Shown in pieces: positions 1 through 7,028 of a stretch of 9,991 nt of DNA. Origin of the DNA: Solirubrobacterales bacterium (GTDB taxonomy: Bacteria > Actinomycetota > Thermoleophilia > Solirubrobacterales > Solirubrobacteraceae); contig JACDAP010000024.1 of NCBI GenBank assembly GCA_013695395.1, positions 1 to 9,991 of the forward strand, read 5' to 3'. Every line of letters starts with the position of its first letter. Within the stretch, counting starts at the first letter, position 1. The position numbers were made by a program, and so were the translations under genes. The notes beneath the pieces were generated by a model. It was not told where the DNA came from. It did no database searches and was given only the letters and a program-made list of their open reading frames with translations.

Positions 1-460
1 CGTCGACCTCGATGATCTCGAGCTTCTCGTCGTGCAGGTCGAGCAGGTGGACGAGCCCGTAGGACGGGACCTCGTGCTCGATGAGGCGCAGGATGAGGTC
101 GGTCGCGCTGACCCACGGCTGGACGCCCAGGAGCTGGAACCACTCGCTGTTGCGCGGGTTGTTGACCCGGGCGATGATCCGCTCGCAGAGGTACTTCTCC
201 TTGGCCATCTGGCAGATGAGCATGTTGTCCTCGTCGTCGCCGGTGACCGCGATGACGAGATCGGCCCGCTGGATCCCCGCACGCTCCAGCACCCACAGCT
301 CGGTGGCGTCGCCGTACTGGACGTTGTGCTCGAGCTCCTGCTCGACGGTGAGGTACCGCAGCCGGTTGTCCTCCACCAGGGTGACCTCGTGCTCCTTCTC
401 CATCAGTTCGCGCGCGAGGTTCCAGCCGACCTTGCCGCCACCGGCGATGATCACGTACAT
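1..460 (-). CDS. trkA: TrkA family potassium uptake regulator (RCK protein), 3' end outside the window
   Basis: Cytoplasmic NAD-binding regulatory subunit of a potassium channel or transporter. 153 residues are visible. The N-terminal Rossmann (TrkA-N/RCK) fold has GGGKVG at residues 7-12, an acidic residue (Glu30) at the end of strand 2 where the NAD ribose is held, GDAT at 50-53, TGDDEDN at 73-79 and ARVNNP at 97-102. The part from about residue 125 onward should be the start of the TrkA-C domain, which continues beyond base 1; family members are about 220 residues. The ATG at 460-458 is preceded by GGAGG (bases 468-472, 7-base spacing) and overlaps the TGA of the upstream gene by one base (TGATG), so the two are translationally coupled. 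The match to TrkA/CeoB/KtrA-type proteins is strong; the transporter it controls is inferred from the neighbouring permeases. Confidence 0.93.
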   Translation of the reverse strand, partial: MYVIIAGGGKVGWNLARELMEKEHEVTLVEDNRLRYLTVEQELEHNVQYGDATELWVLERAGIQRADLVIAVTGDDEDNMLICQMAKEKYLCERIIARVNNPRNSEWFQLLGVQPWVSATDLILRLIEHEVPSYGLVHLLDLHDEKLEIIEVD

Positions 461-885
461 CAGTTCGCCTCCGCAAGCGCGTCGCGGAACATCTCGATCG
501 CGACCTTCGTCGGGGAGATCGTCTCCATGCCCTCCTCCGAGTACCAGGTCGCGCGGGCGGGATCCATGATCCGGGCGATCACGCGGGGCACCTCGAAGCG
601 CTGGCTGGCGATCTGCGCGATCACGATGTTCGTGTTGTCGCCGTGCGTGGCAGCGATGAAGACGTCGGCATCGGCGATCCCGGCCTCGACGAGCGCCTCG
701 ATCTCGATCGCGGTCCCGACGGTGAAGCGCCCGCCCGCGTCCTCCCAGGACGTCGGCTGCCCGGCGTCGAGCCGTTCGTGACTGAGCGGGTCCTCGTCGA
801 GGACCGAGACGTCGTGGCCCGATTCCAGGGCGCTCCGGGCGACGGCTGAGCCAACACGCCCCGCCCCCGCGATGACGACGAACAT
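460..885 (-). CDS. Short TrkA-N (RCK) NAD-binding protein without C-terminal domain
   Basis: A 141-residue Rossmann-fold protein with GAGRVG at residues 7-12, Asp30 as the acidic ribose-binding residue, GTAIEIEAL around 57-65 (the place of GDAT in the partner), THGDNTN at 80-86 and ARIMDP at 104-109. It is clearly a paralogue of the next gene, but it ends right after the TrkA-N domain, so it has no room for a TrkA-C ligand-binding domain. Paired TrkA genes are known (CeoB/CeoC in mycobacteria), and the two products probably form a mixed ring; that assembly is inference. The start is well supported: ATG at 885 with GGAGG at 894-898 (8-base spacing). It starts 36 bases after the second APC permease and overlaps the downstream trkA start by one base, so it belongs to the same operon. 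Confidence 0.92.
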   Translation of the reverse strand: MFVVIAGAGRVGSAVARSALESGHDVSVLDEDPLSHERLDAGQPTSWEDAGGRFTVGTAIEIEALVEAGIADADVFIAATHGDNTNIVIAQIASQRFEVPRVIARIMDPARATWYSEEGMETISPTKVAIEMFRDALAEAN

Positions 886-921
886 CAGCCGGGCCTCCGT
901 GCAACGGGCATCGGCCGGAGA

Positions 922-2958
922 CTACCGGCCGCTCATCGGCGAGGTTCCCTCGCCGATCGCTCCGAGGTCCCCGCCGGGCGTCTCGGGCGTCGGCCGGTGC
1001 TGCGCGTCCTGCTCACGGGCCGCCGGGGCGGTCAGGATCACCTGGCAGGTCGCCTTGGCCAGCACGTACTTGGTGATCGCCCCGGCGAAGCCCTCGTTCG
1101 CGCCGCCGCGGCCCCCCAGGAGCGCCCCGCCGCGGATCTGCGTGGGCTCCTCGGCCGCGAGCACGATCGCCTCCACCCCGCGTCGCTGGGCCTCGTCGAC
1201 GATCGCGCGCCCGGCGCTGCGGGCCCGCACGGTGGCCGTCGCGACCTCGACGCCGTGGTACTCCTCGCCCACCGCCTTCGCGCGGCCGAGCGCAGCGCGG
1301 GCCCGCTTGAGCCGCTCCTCGGGCAGCCGCGCGTCGATCGGCAGCGACATCGGGATCTCGAAGATCCAGAGCGCCTCGATCAGCGCCCCCTCCTCGGAGT
1401 CGAAGTCGTCGTGCGTCTCCCCCGCCAGGCGCCCGGCGGTCTGCATGATGTCGTCGTCCAGGTCGTTGCCGAAGATCGGCACGAGGATCGTCCCGAAGGC
1501 GCCGAGCTCCTCGAGCTCCTCCCGGTCCATCCTGAGCGCAGATTCCCGGACCGTGACACGCTTGGTCAGCGGTTTCTCCTGCGTGGTCCGGTAGATCACG
1601 TAGAGCGCGAGCCCGGCGGCCATCCAGCCCACGCCCACGTAGCGGGCGCCCTCGTGGTAGCCGAGCACGCTCGCGAAGGCGAGGATCGCGAGCCCCGCGC
1701 CGAGCACCGCAGGCAGCGGCAGGCTCGCCCCGCGGAAGCGGACCGAGAACGGCATCGCGTAGGGCCGCGGCCGGTCCGGCTCGGTGTAGCGCAGGCGGAT
1801 GATGCTCAGGTGGGCGAGCATCAGGCCGATCAGCGCACCGAACGCGTAGAGGCCGACGAGGAAGTCGACGTCCTGCGGAAGCACGAGCGCGCCGGCGATG
1901 ACCCCAGCGGCGCCGATCAGGATGAACGGGGTCCCGAACGTCGGGTGCAGACGGCCCATTCCGCTCGGGATCTGCCGATTGAGCGCGAGGGAGTAGCCGA
2001 GCCGCGAGAGGCCGAGCATCGCGGAGGCCGCCGCCTCGATGAGCGTCAGGACGGCGGCGGCCGCGAAGACGTACGTGAGCGAGTCCGCCAGCCACTGCTG
2101 CTCGAAGGCCCGCGTGATCCCGAGCACGGGCGCGACGAGGTCGTCCCCGCGGAGCGCCGTCTTGCCGTCCACGACCGGTACGGCGGTCAGCGCGACCAGG
2201 GCGATCCCCACGTACACGACGGCGACGCTCCCGGTCGCGGTGGTCACCAGGCGTCGCAGCCCGCGGCGGTCGACCCCCACCTCCCCGGAGAGCCCGGAGG
2301 CCGACTCGAGGCCGATGAGGACGACGGTCGCCACGCCGAGGGCGAAGATCAGGTCTTCCCAGGTCGGCGTGACCCCGAGGTCGATCGGCGCGGTGAGGAC
2401 GTCGAAGGAGAAGAACGTGGCGAGGCCGAGGATGATCAGCCCGACCTGGAGCACGAGGTCGGCCACGACCAGGAAGGCCAGCCGCCGGATCCGGCGGGCC
2501 GAGAAGCCGCGTATCGCGCCGAGCGCGACCCCGGCGACGATCGCCAGCGAGAGCGCGAGCTCGACGTAGCCCTCCCCGAGCGGATCGTAGAAGGCGGCGG
2601 CGTAGTTCGTGGCCGAGACCGCGCAGACCGCGATCAGGATCACGTAGTCGAGCAGGATCGCCCAGCCCGCGATGAAGCTCCACAGCTCGTTGAACGCGTA
2701 GCGGGCGAAGACCGTCGAGCCGCCGCGATCCTGGTGCAGCGAGGCGCCCTCCACGTAGGTCATCGCCGCGAGCCCGAAGAGCAGGGCGCCGACGAGGAAG
2801 ATGACGGGCGTGAGGCCGAGCGCGTAGTCGGCGACCACGCCCAGCGAGAAGTAGACGCCGGCGGCCAGCGAGGCGTAGACGACGGCGAAGAGGACCGGTG
2901 AACCGAGCGTGCGGCGGCTGATCTCCCCGCCCCAGCCCTGATCCTCCGGCGCGTCCAT
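922..2958 (-). CDS. APC-superfamily permease with C-terminal USP-like domain (second of two)
   Basis: A 678-residue secondary transporter. Residues about 20-457 form the membrane part, with roughly 12 hydrophobic segments; landmarks shared with the first permease are ALGLTPV at 46-52, GGSTVFARYAFNE at 79-91, IGLESASG at 215-222 and YAFGALIG at 371-378. A cytoplasmic tail at about 487-645 has the layout of a universal stress (UspA) domain, opening with TILVPI and ending in a glycine-rich stretch (GGRGGANEG, 615-623) and ATCQVIL. The usual ALDGS-type opening motif is replaced by an acidic stretch (DLDDD, then HDDFDSEEG), so nucleotide binding may be altered. ATG at 2958 has GGAGG at 2967-2971 and overlaps the preceding small gene by one base. 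APC fold plus USP tail also fits KimA-type potassium importers; amino acids remain a possible substrate. Confidence 0.93.
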   Translation of the reverse strand: MDAPEDQGWGGEISRRTLGSPVLFAVVYASLAAGVYFSLGVVADYALGLTPVIFLVGALLFGLAAMTYVEGASLHQDRGGSTVFARYAFNELWSFIAGWAILLDYVILIAVCAVSATNYAAAFYDPLGEGYVELALSLAIVAGVALGAIRGFSARRIRRLAFLVVADLVLQVGLIILGLATFFSFDVLTAPIDLGVTPTWEDLIFALGVATVVLIGLESASGLSGEVGVDRRGLRRLVTTATGSVAVVYVGIALVALTAVPVVDGKTALRGDDLVAPVLGITRAFEQQWLADSLTYVFAAAAVLTLIEAAASAMLGLSRLGYSLALNRQIPSGMGRLHPTFGTPFILIGAAGVIAGALVLPQDVDFLVGLYAFGALIGLMLAHLSIIRLRYTEPDRPRPYAMPFSVRFRGASLPLPAVLGAGLAILAFASVLGYHEGARYVGVGWMAAGLALYVIYRTTQEKPLTKRVTVRESALRMDREELEELGAFGTILVPIFGNDLDDDIMQTAGRLAGETHDDFDSEEGALIEALWIFEIPMSLPIDARLPEERLKRARAALGRAKAVGEEYHGVEVATATVRARSAGRAIVDEAQRRGVEAIVLAAEEPTQIRGGALLGGRGGANEGFAGAITKYVLAKATCQVILTAPAAREQDAQHRPTPETPGGDLGAIGEGTSPMSGR

Positions 2959-3149
2959 CAGCGATCCCTCCGGGCCACGTAGAGCCGGCCGGCCCCGGCG
3001 GCGACGAACAGCACGCCGAGCAGCAGCCCGATGGCGACCGGGCTTCCGCCCGAGGCGACCGTGCGCATGATGATCGCCACGCCGAGGACGATCATGACGA
3101 CCGACATGAGCCGGGTCGCGCGGCGCTGGAGCGGCTCGGGCTCAGTCAC
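2958..3149 (-). CDS. Small two-helix membrane protein between the paired permeases
   Basis: A mini-protein of 63 residues if the GTG at 3149 is used, or 69 if the ATG at 3167 is used. I prefer the GTG because it gives an 8-base overlap with the upstream permease (whose TGA is at 3144-3142) rather than 26 bases; neither candidate has a clear ribosome site, which suggests translational coupling. After a polar head (TEPEPLQRRATR) come two hydrophobic stretches separated by a short Arg/Ser/Gly loop, and the protein ends with LYVARRDR, a positively charged tail that suggests the C-terminus is cytoplasmic. Its stop overlaps the start of the second permease by one base. I do not recognise a family. 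Its position between two permeases suggests a small accessory subunit, comparable in size and role to KdpF; this is inference only. Confidence 0.75.
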   Translation of the reverse strand: MTEPEPLQRRATRLMSVVMIVLGVAIIMRTVASGGSPVAIGLLLGVLFVAAGAGRLYVARRDR

Positions 3150-5055
3150 GGAGTTGGGCCACGGCATCGGGCATGACGGCGAGCTCGTTCGGATCGTGCT
3201 GGATGATCACCCGGCAGGGCCGCTCGGCCAGCACGGTCTCCACCGTCTTGCCGAAGACGGTCGAGCCGGTGCGCGGCGGAAGCGCCATGACGATCACCTT
3301 CGTCGCGGTCTCCTGGGCCTCGTTGACGATCAACCGCCCGGCCTGTCCTGCCCGGACCTTCTCGTAGCGGCCGGTCACGCGCCGACCGCCCTGGAGCTTG
3401 GCCTGCTCGATGATCTCCTGCGCGGCGAGCTCCTGCTCGGGCAGGTCGGCGTCGATCGGCGAGGAGGTCGGGACCACGATCGGCACGATGACGTGGATCC
3501 CGCGGCGGCGGCGCGCGGCGACCTTCGCGGCGGTCGCCATGGCCCCCGGCGAGTAGACGCTGCCGTCGAGGGCCAGGAGGACCGACTCGTACTCGGCCTC
3601 GTGGTCGACGACAGGCTTGGGCACCGCGATCTTCGTCGTCGTGGTGAGGTCGAGCCCCTGGCTGCGGCGGTAGAGCGGGTAGAAGATCGCGCCGATCACA
3701 AGCCAGCCGATCCCGGCCGCGGCCACGTCGAGGTTCAGGAGGGTCACGACGACGAAGGCGAGCCCGGTGCCGAGGCCCCCGACAAGGGCGAAGAGCGGGA
3801 GCTCGTTGCCGCGGACCCGGATCGTCCCGGGGCCGCGGAACGGCCGCCGTTGGTCGGGCTTGGTGATCCGCATCCGGATGACCGAGACGTGCGCGATCGT
3901 GAACGAGAGCATCGCCCCGAACGCGTAGATGTTCCCGAGGAACTCGGCCTGGCCCGGAATGAGGGTCAGGCAGGCGATCCCGCCGAAGAGCAGGATCCCG
4001 ATCCATGGCGTGCCGTAGCGGGGGTGGAGCTGACGCAGCCGGTCGGGCAGCTGGCGGTGGATCCCCATCGAGTAGACCAGGCGCGAGACGCCGATGATCC
4101 CGGCGTTCGTGGCGATGAACAGGATCGTCGCGGCGAGCAGGCCGACGTAGATCTCCCCCGGCACCTGGAGGAAGCCGAGGTCGAGCTGCTTGACGACGCC
4201 GAGGATCGGGTCCCCCGCGAAGCCTCCCTCGTCCTCGCTGACGCCGAGCAGCGTCTGGAAGCCGCCCTCGCCGTCCGGCGTCACCGGGAGCGCGCTGAGC
4301 GCGACGGCGGGCAGCAGCGCGTAGATCGCGAAGACGGCGATGACGACGCGGTTGATCGCGGCGGGGATCGTCTTGTCGGCGTCCTTGGCCTCCTCGGCCA
4401 TGTTCGAGATCGTCTCGATGCCCGTGTAGGCGATCATCCCGACGGGGATCGCCAGGAAGAAGTCCTTCCAGGTCGGGGCGATGCCGAAGCTCACGTTGTC
4501 GATGAGCACGTCCGGACTGAGCACGAGGAAGAGCCCGACGAGCACGAGCAGCAGCTGGGTGGCGAAGTCCACGATGGCCAGCAGCACGTTGACGTTGGCG
4601 GACTCCTCCGCCCCGCGCACGTTGATGAGGCACAGCACGACGATCACGCCGATCCCGAAGAAGATGTCCCCGGGGCCGTGGCGCAGCGCGTCGATCCCGA
4701 GCACCCCGCCCAGGTAGTGCGGGACGAAGAACGCCGAGATCGAGACCGTGATCACGTAGTTGAGCATCTGCGCCCAGGCCGCGAAGAAGCTCGCGAGCTC
4801 GTTGAACGCGTGGCGGGCGAAGGAGCTCGAGCCGCCCGCCTCGGGGTACATCGAGGTGGCCTCGGCGTAGGTCGAGGCGGTCAGGTAGAAGATGAAGCCG
4901 GTGATCACGAAGACCACCGGGGTCAGGCCGAGCGCAAGGCTCGCCACCAGCCCGAGGGCGTAGTAGATCGAGGAGCCGACGTTGCCGTAGGCGGTGGAGC
5001 TCAGCGCGTTGACGCCGAGGACGCGCTGGAGTCCGTGGAGGCGGCGTTCGGCCAT
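3142..5055 (-). CDS. APC-superfamily permease with C-terminal USP domain (first of two)
   Basis: A 637-residue inner-membrane transporter. Residues about 10-465 carry the APC core: NALSSTAYG at 16-24 (unwound helix 1 region), ALGLTPV at 41-47, GGSSSFARHAFNE at 74-86, YTGIETISNMAEEAKD at 210-225 (helix 6, Glu214), then YGTPW at 347-351. A UspA-type domain at about 488-620 starts with VLLALDGS, the typical nucleotide-site Asp region, and ends with ERPCRVII. I place the start at the ATG at 5055 because homology begins there; an in-frame extension to 5196 is Arg/Pro/Ser-rich and overlaps the HIT gene. No good ribosome site precedes it, but a TACACT -10-like box lies 12 bases upstream, so a very short leader is possible. 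It resembles both general amino-acid APC permeases and the KimA potassium importer; with TrkA genes downstream, a cation role is plausible but unproven. Confidence 0.92.
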   Translation of the reverse strand: MAERRLHGLQRVLGVNALSSTAYGNVGSSIYYALGLVASLALGLTPVVFVITGFIFYLTASTYAEATSMYPEAGGSSSFARHAFNELASFFAAWAQMLNYVITVSISAFFVPHYLGGVLGIDALRHGPGDIFFGIGVIVVLCLINVRGAEESANVNVLLAIVDFATQLLLVLVGLFLVLSPDVLIDNVSFGIAPTWKDFFLAIPVGMIAYTGIETISNMAEEAKDADKTIPAAINRVVIAVFAIYALLPAVALSALPVTPDGEGGFQTLLGVSEDEGGFAGDPILGVVKQLDLGFLQVPGEIYVGLLAATILFIATNAGIIGVSRLVYSMGIHRQLPDRLRQLHPRYGTPWIGILLFGGIACLTLIPGQAEFLGNIYAFGAMLSFTIAHVSVIRMRITKPDQRRPFRGPGTIRVRGNELPLFALVGGLGTGLAFVVVTLLNLDVAAAGIGWLVIGAIFYPLYRRSQGLDLTTTTKIAVPKPVVDHEAEYESVLLALDGSVYSPGAMATAAKVAARRRRGIHVIVPIVVPTSSPIDADLPEQELAAQEIIEQAKLQGGRRVTGRYEKVRAGQAGRLIVNEAQETATKVIVMALPPRTGSTVFGKTVETVLAERPCRVIIQHDPNELAVMPDAVAQLRD

Positions 5056-5067
5056 GGGGCGCGCCGG

Positions 5068-5095
5068 AGTGTACGCCCGCGCCCGGGACGGTCGC
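5068..5095 (-). promoter_or_regulatory. Possible housekeeping-type promoter for the permease/TrkA operon
   Basis: On the minus strand, TACACT (5073-5068) fits the TAnnnT -10 pattern and a weak -35-like GCGACC (5095-5090) sits 16 bases upstream. Transcription would start only about 5 bases before the permease ATG at 5055, giving a nearly leaderless message, which agrees with the missing ribosome site. The -35 is poor, and read-through from the HIT gene 52 bases upstream is the alternative. Confidence 0.3.
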
Positions 5096-5107
5096 CGCTT
5101 CGCGGGG

Positions 5108-5524
5108 CTACGGCCGCAGCGCCCCGCGGATCGCGGCGGCGACCTCCTCCATCTCCTCGCTTCCGGTGTACTTCCTCCGGGGCCAGAAGAACCCACGCAG
5201 CCCGTCCTTCGGGCGCCGCGGGACGACGTGCACGTGCAGGTGCGGGACCGACTGGGAGACGACGTTGTTCATCGCGACGAAGGCCCCCGGCGCATCCTGC
5301 GCGGCCTGGACGGCGCGGCAGAGGCGCTGCGCGGTGGTGAAGAGCGGCTCGACGAGCTCCCGCGGCAGGTCGGCGAGCGTGACGTGGTGGTCTCGCGGAA
5401 CGAGGAGGACGTGGCCGGGAAAGAGCGGGCGCGTGTCGAGGAACGCCACGCAGTGCTCCTCCTCGAGGACCCTGGCCGCGGGCTGGGCCCCGGCGACGAC
5501 CCTGCAGAACAGGCAGTCGGCCAC
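5108..5524 (-). CDS. HIT family protein (histidine triad nucleotide hydrolase)
   Basis: A 138-residue cytoplasmic enzyme of the HINT/HIT superfamily, which hydrolyses nucleotide phosphoramidates, dinucleoside polyphosphates or related AMP adducts. The histidine triad HLHVHVVPR is at residues 95-103 (His95, His97, His99; the last is the nucleophile in the family). Cys4 and Cys7 (DCLFC) with a downstream His are the usual structural zinc ligands. FPGHVLLVPRDHH at 35-47 and MNNVVSQSVPHLH at 85-97 are typical. The start is GTG at 5524, with GAGG at 5533-5530 and 5-base spacing; a longer in-frame reading to 5758 is Arg/Ser-rich and runs antiparallel to nothing but overlaps the upstream DUF2252 gene, so it is discarded. 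It begins 7 bases after the DUF2252 stop, so the two are probably co-transcribed. The exact substrate cannot be told from sequence. Confidence 0.93.
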   Translation of the reverse strand: MADCLFCRVVAGAQPAARVLEEEHCVAFLDTRPLFPGHVLLVPRDHHVTLADLPRELVEPLFTTAQRLCRAVQAAQDAPGAFVAMNNVVSQSVPHLHVHVVPRRPKDGLRGFFWPRRKYTGSEEMEEVAAAIRGALRP

Positions 5525-5531
5525 GACCGCC

Positions 5532-7028
5532 TCAGCGGTAGACGCGGTCGACCTCGGTGTAGGCCCCGAGCGCGTAGTCGGAACAGAACGCGGCGTGATC
5601 GCCGCGCAGGCGCGTGGTCGCCTCGCCGGCGAAGCGGACGATGTCGTCGACGAAGAGCGCGGTCGGGACCATCGCCTGCTGGATCTCCGGCTCGATATCG
5701 CGCTCGATGCGGCCGATCTCGTCGGAGAGCGCGTGCGCGTGAGCAAGGCTGCGACCACACAGCTCGGCGTAGCGCTTCCAACCCTTCTTGGAGAGGTCGT
5801 CGAGGTCCATGTCGTCCCGGAAGGGCGCCCGCTCGCGAGACATGAAGCTCGTGCCTTCGAAGTCCACGCTCCCGAAGAAGACGTCGCCGCGGACGAGCTG
5901 GACGGCCTGCGCGTCGGCGATCCGGTCGCCGAGCGCCTGGTGCTCGTAGGCGGAGGGCGGGACGAGCCCGGCCAGGGCGGAGCGCCGGGCCTGCTTGAGC
6001 TCGATGATCAGGTCGTCGGTGCCGTCGGCGCGCGGCCCCTCGATGAGCACGTAGTAGCGAGAGAGTCCGAGCGAGGCGGTGCCCTGCCCCATGCGGGCGC
6101 ACACGTCCTTCACGCGCATCCCGGCGGCCCGGGGCGGCACCTCGGCGCTCATCCCGGCCACGAGCCGGTCGATCGCGTCCTGGAACTCCGCGCGCCGGCT
6201 CGTCAGCGGGACGAGCTCGTCGTCGGCGCGGAAGCCGCGGCCGAACTCGTCCAGGTAGTCATCGGCCAGCCACTCCGCGCGAGACTCCTCGGCGTCCTCG
6301 AAGAGCTCGACGAGCATTTCAGGCGCGTTGTCGACGCGGACCTCGCTCTCGAACTCACCCCCGTCCTCGGCGAAGCCCTCGATGCCCGCCGCGTACCCAC
6401 GCACGAACCGCTCGGCGATCCGGCACTGGCGCCGGTGGCCGTGGCCGCCGATGTGACCCGCGGCGATCATGAAGCCGACCGCACCGCGCTTGAGGTCCCA
6501 GGTGAACGGCGCGTAGTAGGCCTCGTCGAAGTCGTTAACGGCGAAGATCGGGACGTTGTCGGCGTTGGGCATGATCCCGAAGTTCGCGGGGTGCACGTCC
6601 CCGAGCGTGAGGACCGTCGGCATCCAGCCGTCTTCCCCGGCCATATCGCGGTAGAACAGCAGCGCCGTGCCGCGGAAGAACGCGAAGACCGAGTCGGCCA
6701 TCGCGTCGAACTTGGCGGCGGTGTCGCCGGCACCCCGGGCGATGCGGGTCTCGTGGTCCTCACGCAGCGTCTGGCGCACGTGCAGCCGGCGGTCGTTGCC
6801 GGTGAGCGCGCGCGGGAGCATGACGAACTGGTCCGTCGCGGCGGCCTCGGCAAGGGCACGGAACTGCTCGACGCGAGAGGCCGCCGCTCGGTCGGTCTCG
6901 CCCTCGAGCGCGTCTCGGAGCTCAGCCTTGGACATCCCGGACCGGCCGCTCACCTTTCGCTCGGCCGCCATGGCGTACAGCTCGGCGCGCGTCGCGCCGT
7001 CGAGATCGGTCGGCTCTTCGACGCTCAT
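5532..7028 (-). CDS. DUF2252 family protein with N-terminal SAP/Rho_N-like segment
   Basis: A 498-residue soluble protein. The DUF2252 body (about 65-495) is recognised by GDVHPANFG (143-151), NDFDEA (165-170), WDLKR (177-181), a glycine-rich MGQGTASLG (313-321), IIELKQARRSA (341-351) and CGRSLAHAH (424-432). The first two resemble the catalytic and metal-binding loops of aminoglycoside-phosphotransferase-like kinases, so a kinase-like fold is likely, but the substrate is unknown. Residues about 8-43, with ELYAMAAERKVSGRSGMSKAEL-like spacing, look like the short helical SAP/Rho_N motif that can contact nucleic acid or partner proteins. The ATG at 7028 keeps this segment; no clear ribosome site precedes it, and it overlaps (ATGA) the end of a doubtful upstream reading frame. 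It is followed 7 bases later by the HIT gene. Confidence 0.92.
   Translation of the reverse strand: MSVEEPTDLDGATRAELYAMAAERKVSGRSGMSKAELRDALEGETDRAAASRVEQFRALAEAAATDQFVMLPRALTGNDRRLHVRQTLREDHETRIARGAGDTAAKFDAMADSVFAFFRGTALLFYRDMAGEDGWMPTVLTLGDVHPANFGIMPNADNVPIFAVNDFDEAYYAPFTWDLKRGAVGFMIAAGHIGGHGHRRQCRIAERFVRGYAAGIEGFAEDGGEFESEVRVDNAPEMLVELFEDAEESRAEWLADDYLDEFGRGFRADDELVPLTSRRAEFQDAIDRLVAGMSAEVPPRAAGMRVKDVCARMGQGTASLGLSRYYVLIEGPRADGTDDLIIELKQARRSALAGLVPPSAYEHQALGDRIADAQAVQLVRGDVFFGSVDFEGTSFMSRERAPFRDDMDLDDLSKKGWKRYAELCGRSLAHAHALSDEIGRIERDIEPEIQQAMVPTALFVDDIVRFAGEATTRLRGDHAAFCSDYALGAYTEVDRVYR

Noticed and set aside
997..2901. Plus-strand open frame of 634 codons
   Set aside because: It is the antisense shadow of the second APC permease; its translation is Arg/Asp/Glu/Gly/His-rich with no motif, as expected opposite a high-GC gene.
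5095..5105. Small hairpin (CCGC-TTC-GCGG) just after the HIT stop as a terminator
   Set aside because: Only four base pairs and no T-run; too weak to call, and the downstream permease may be co-transcribed.
5056..5107. c-di-AMP (ydaO-type) riboswitch before the KimA-like permease
   Set aside because: Only 52 bases separate the permease from the HIT gene, too short for that riboswitch, and no matching fold is visible.
5056..5196. N-terminal extension of the first permease by 47 residues
   Set aside because: The extension is Arg/Pro/Ser/Gly-rich, has no APC similarity and would overlap the 3' end of the HIT gene by almost 90 bases.
3031..5340. Plus-strand open frame of 769 codons
   Set aside because: Shadow of the first permease, the small membrane gene and part of the HIT gene; low-complexity charged translation with no domain.
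5525..5758. N-terminal extension of the HIT protein by 78 residues
   Set aside because: It is Arg/Ser/Thr-rich shadow sequence inside the DUF2252 gene; the HIT fold begins at the GTG at 5524, which has a ribosome site.
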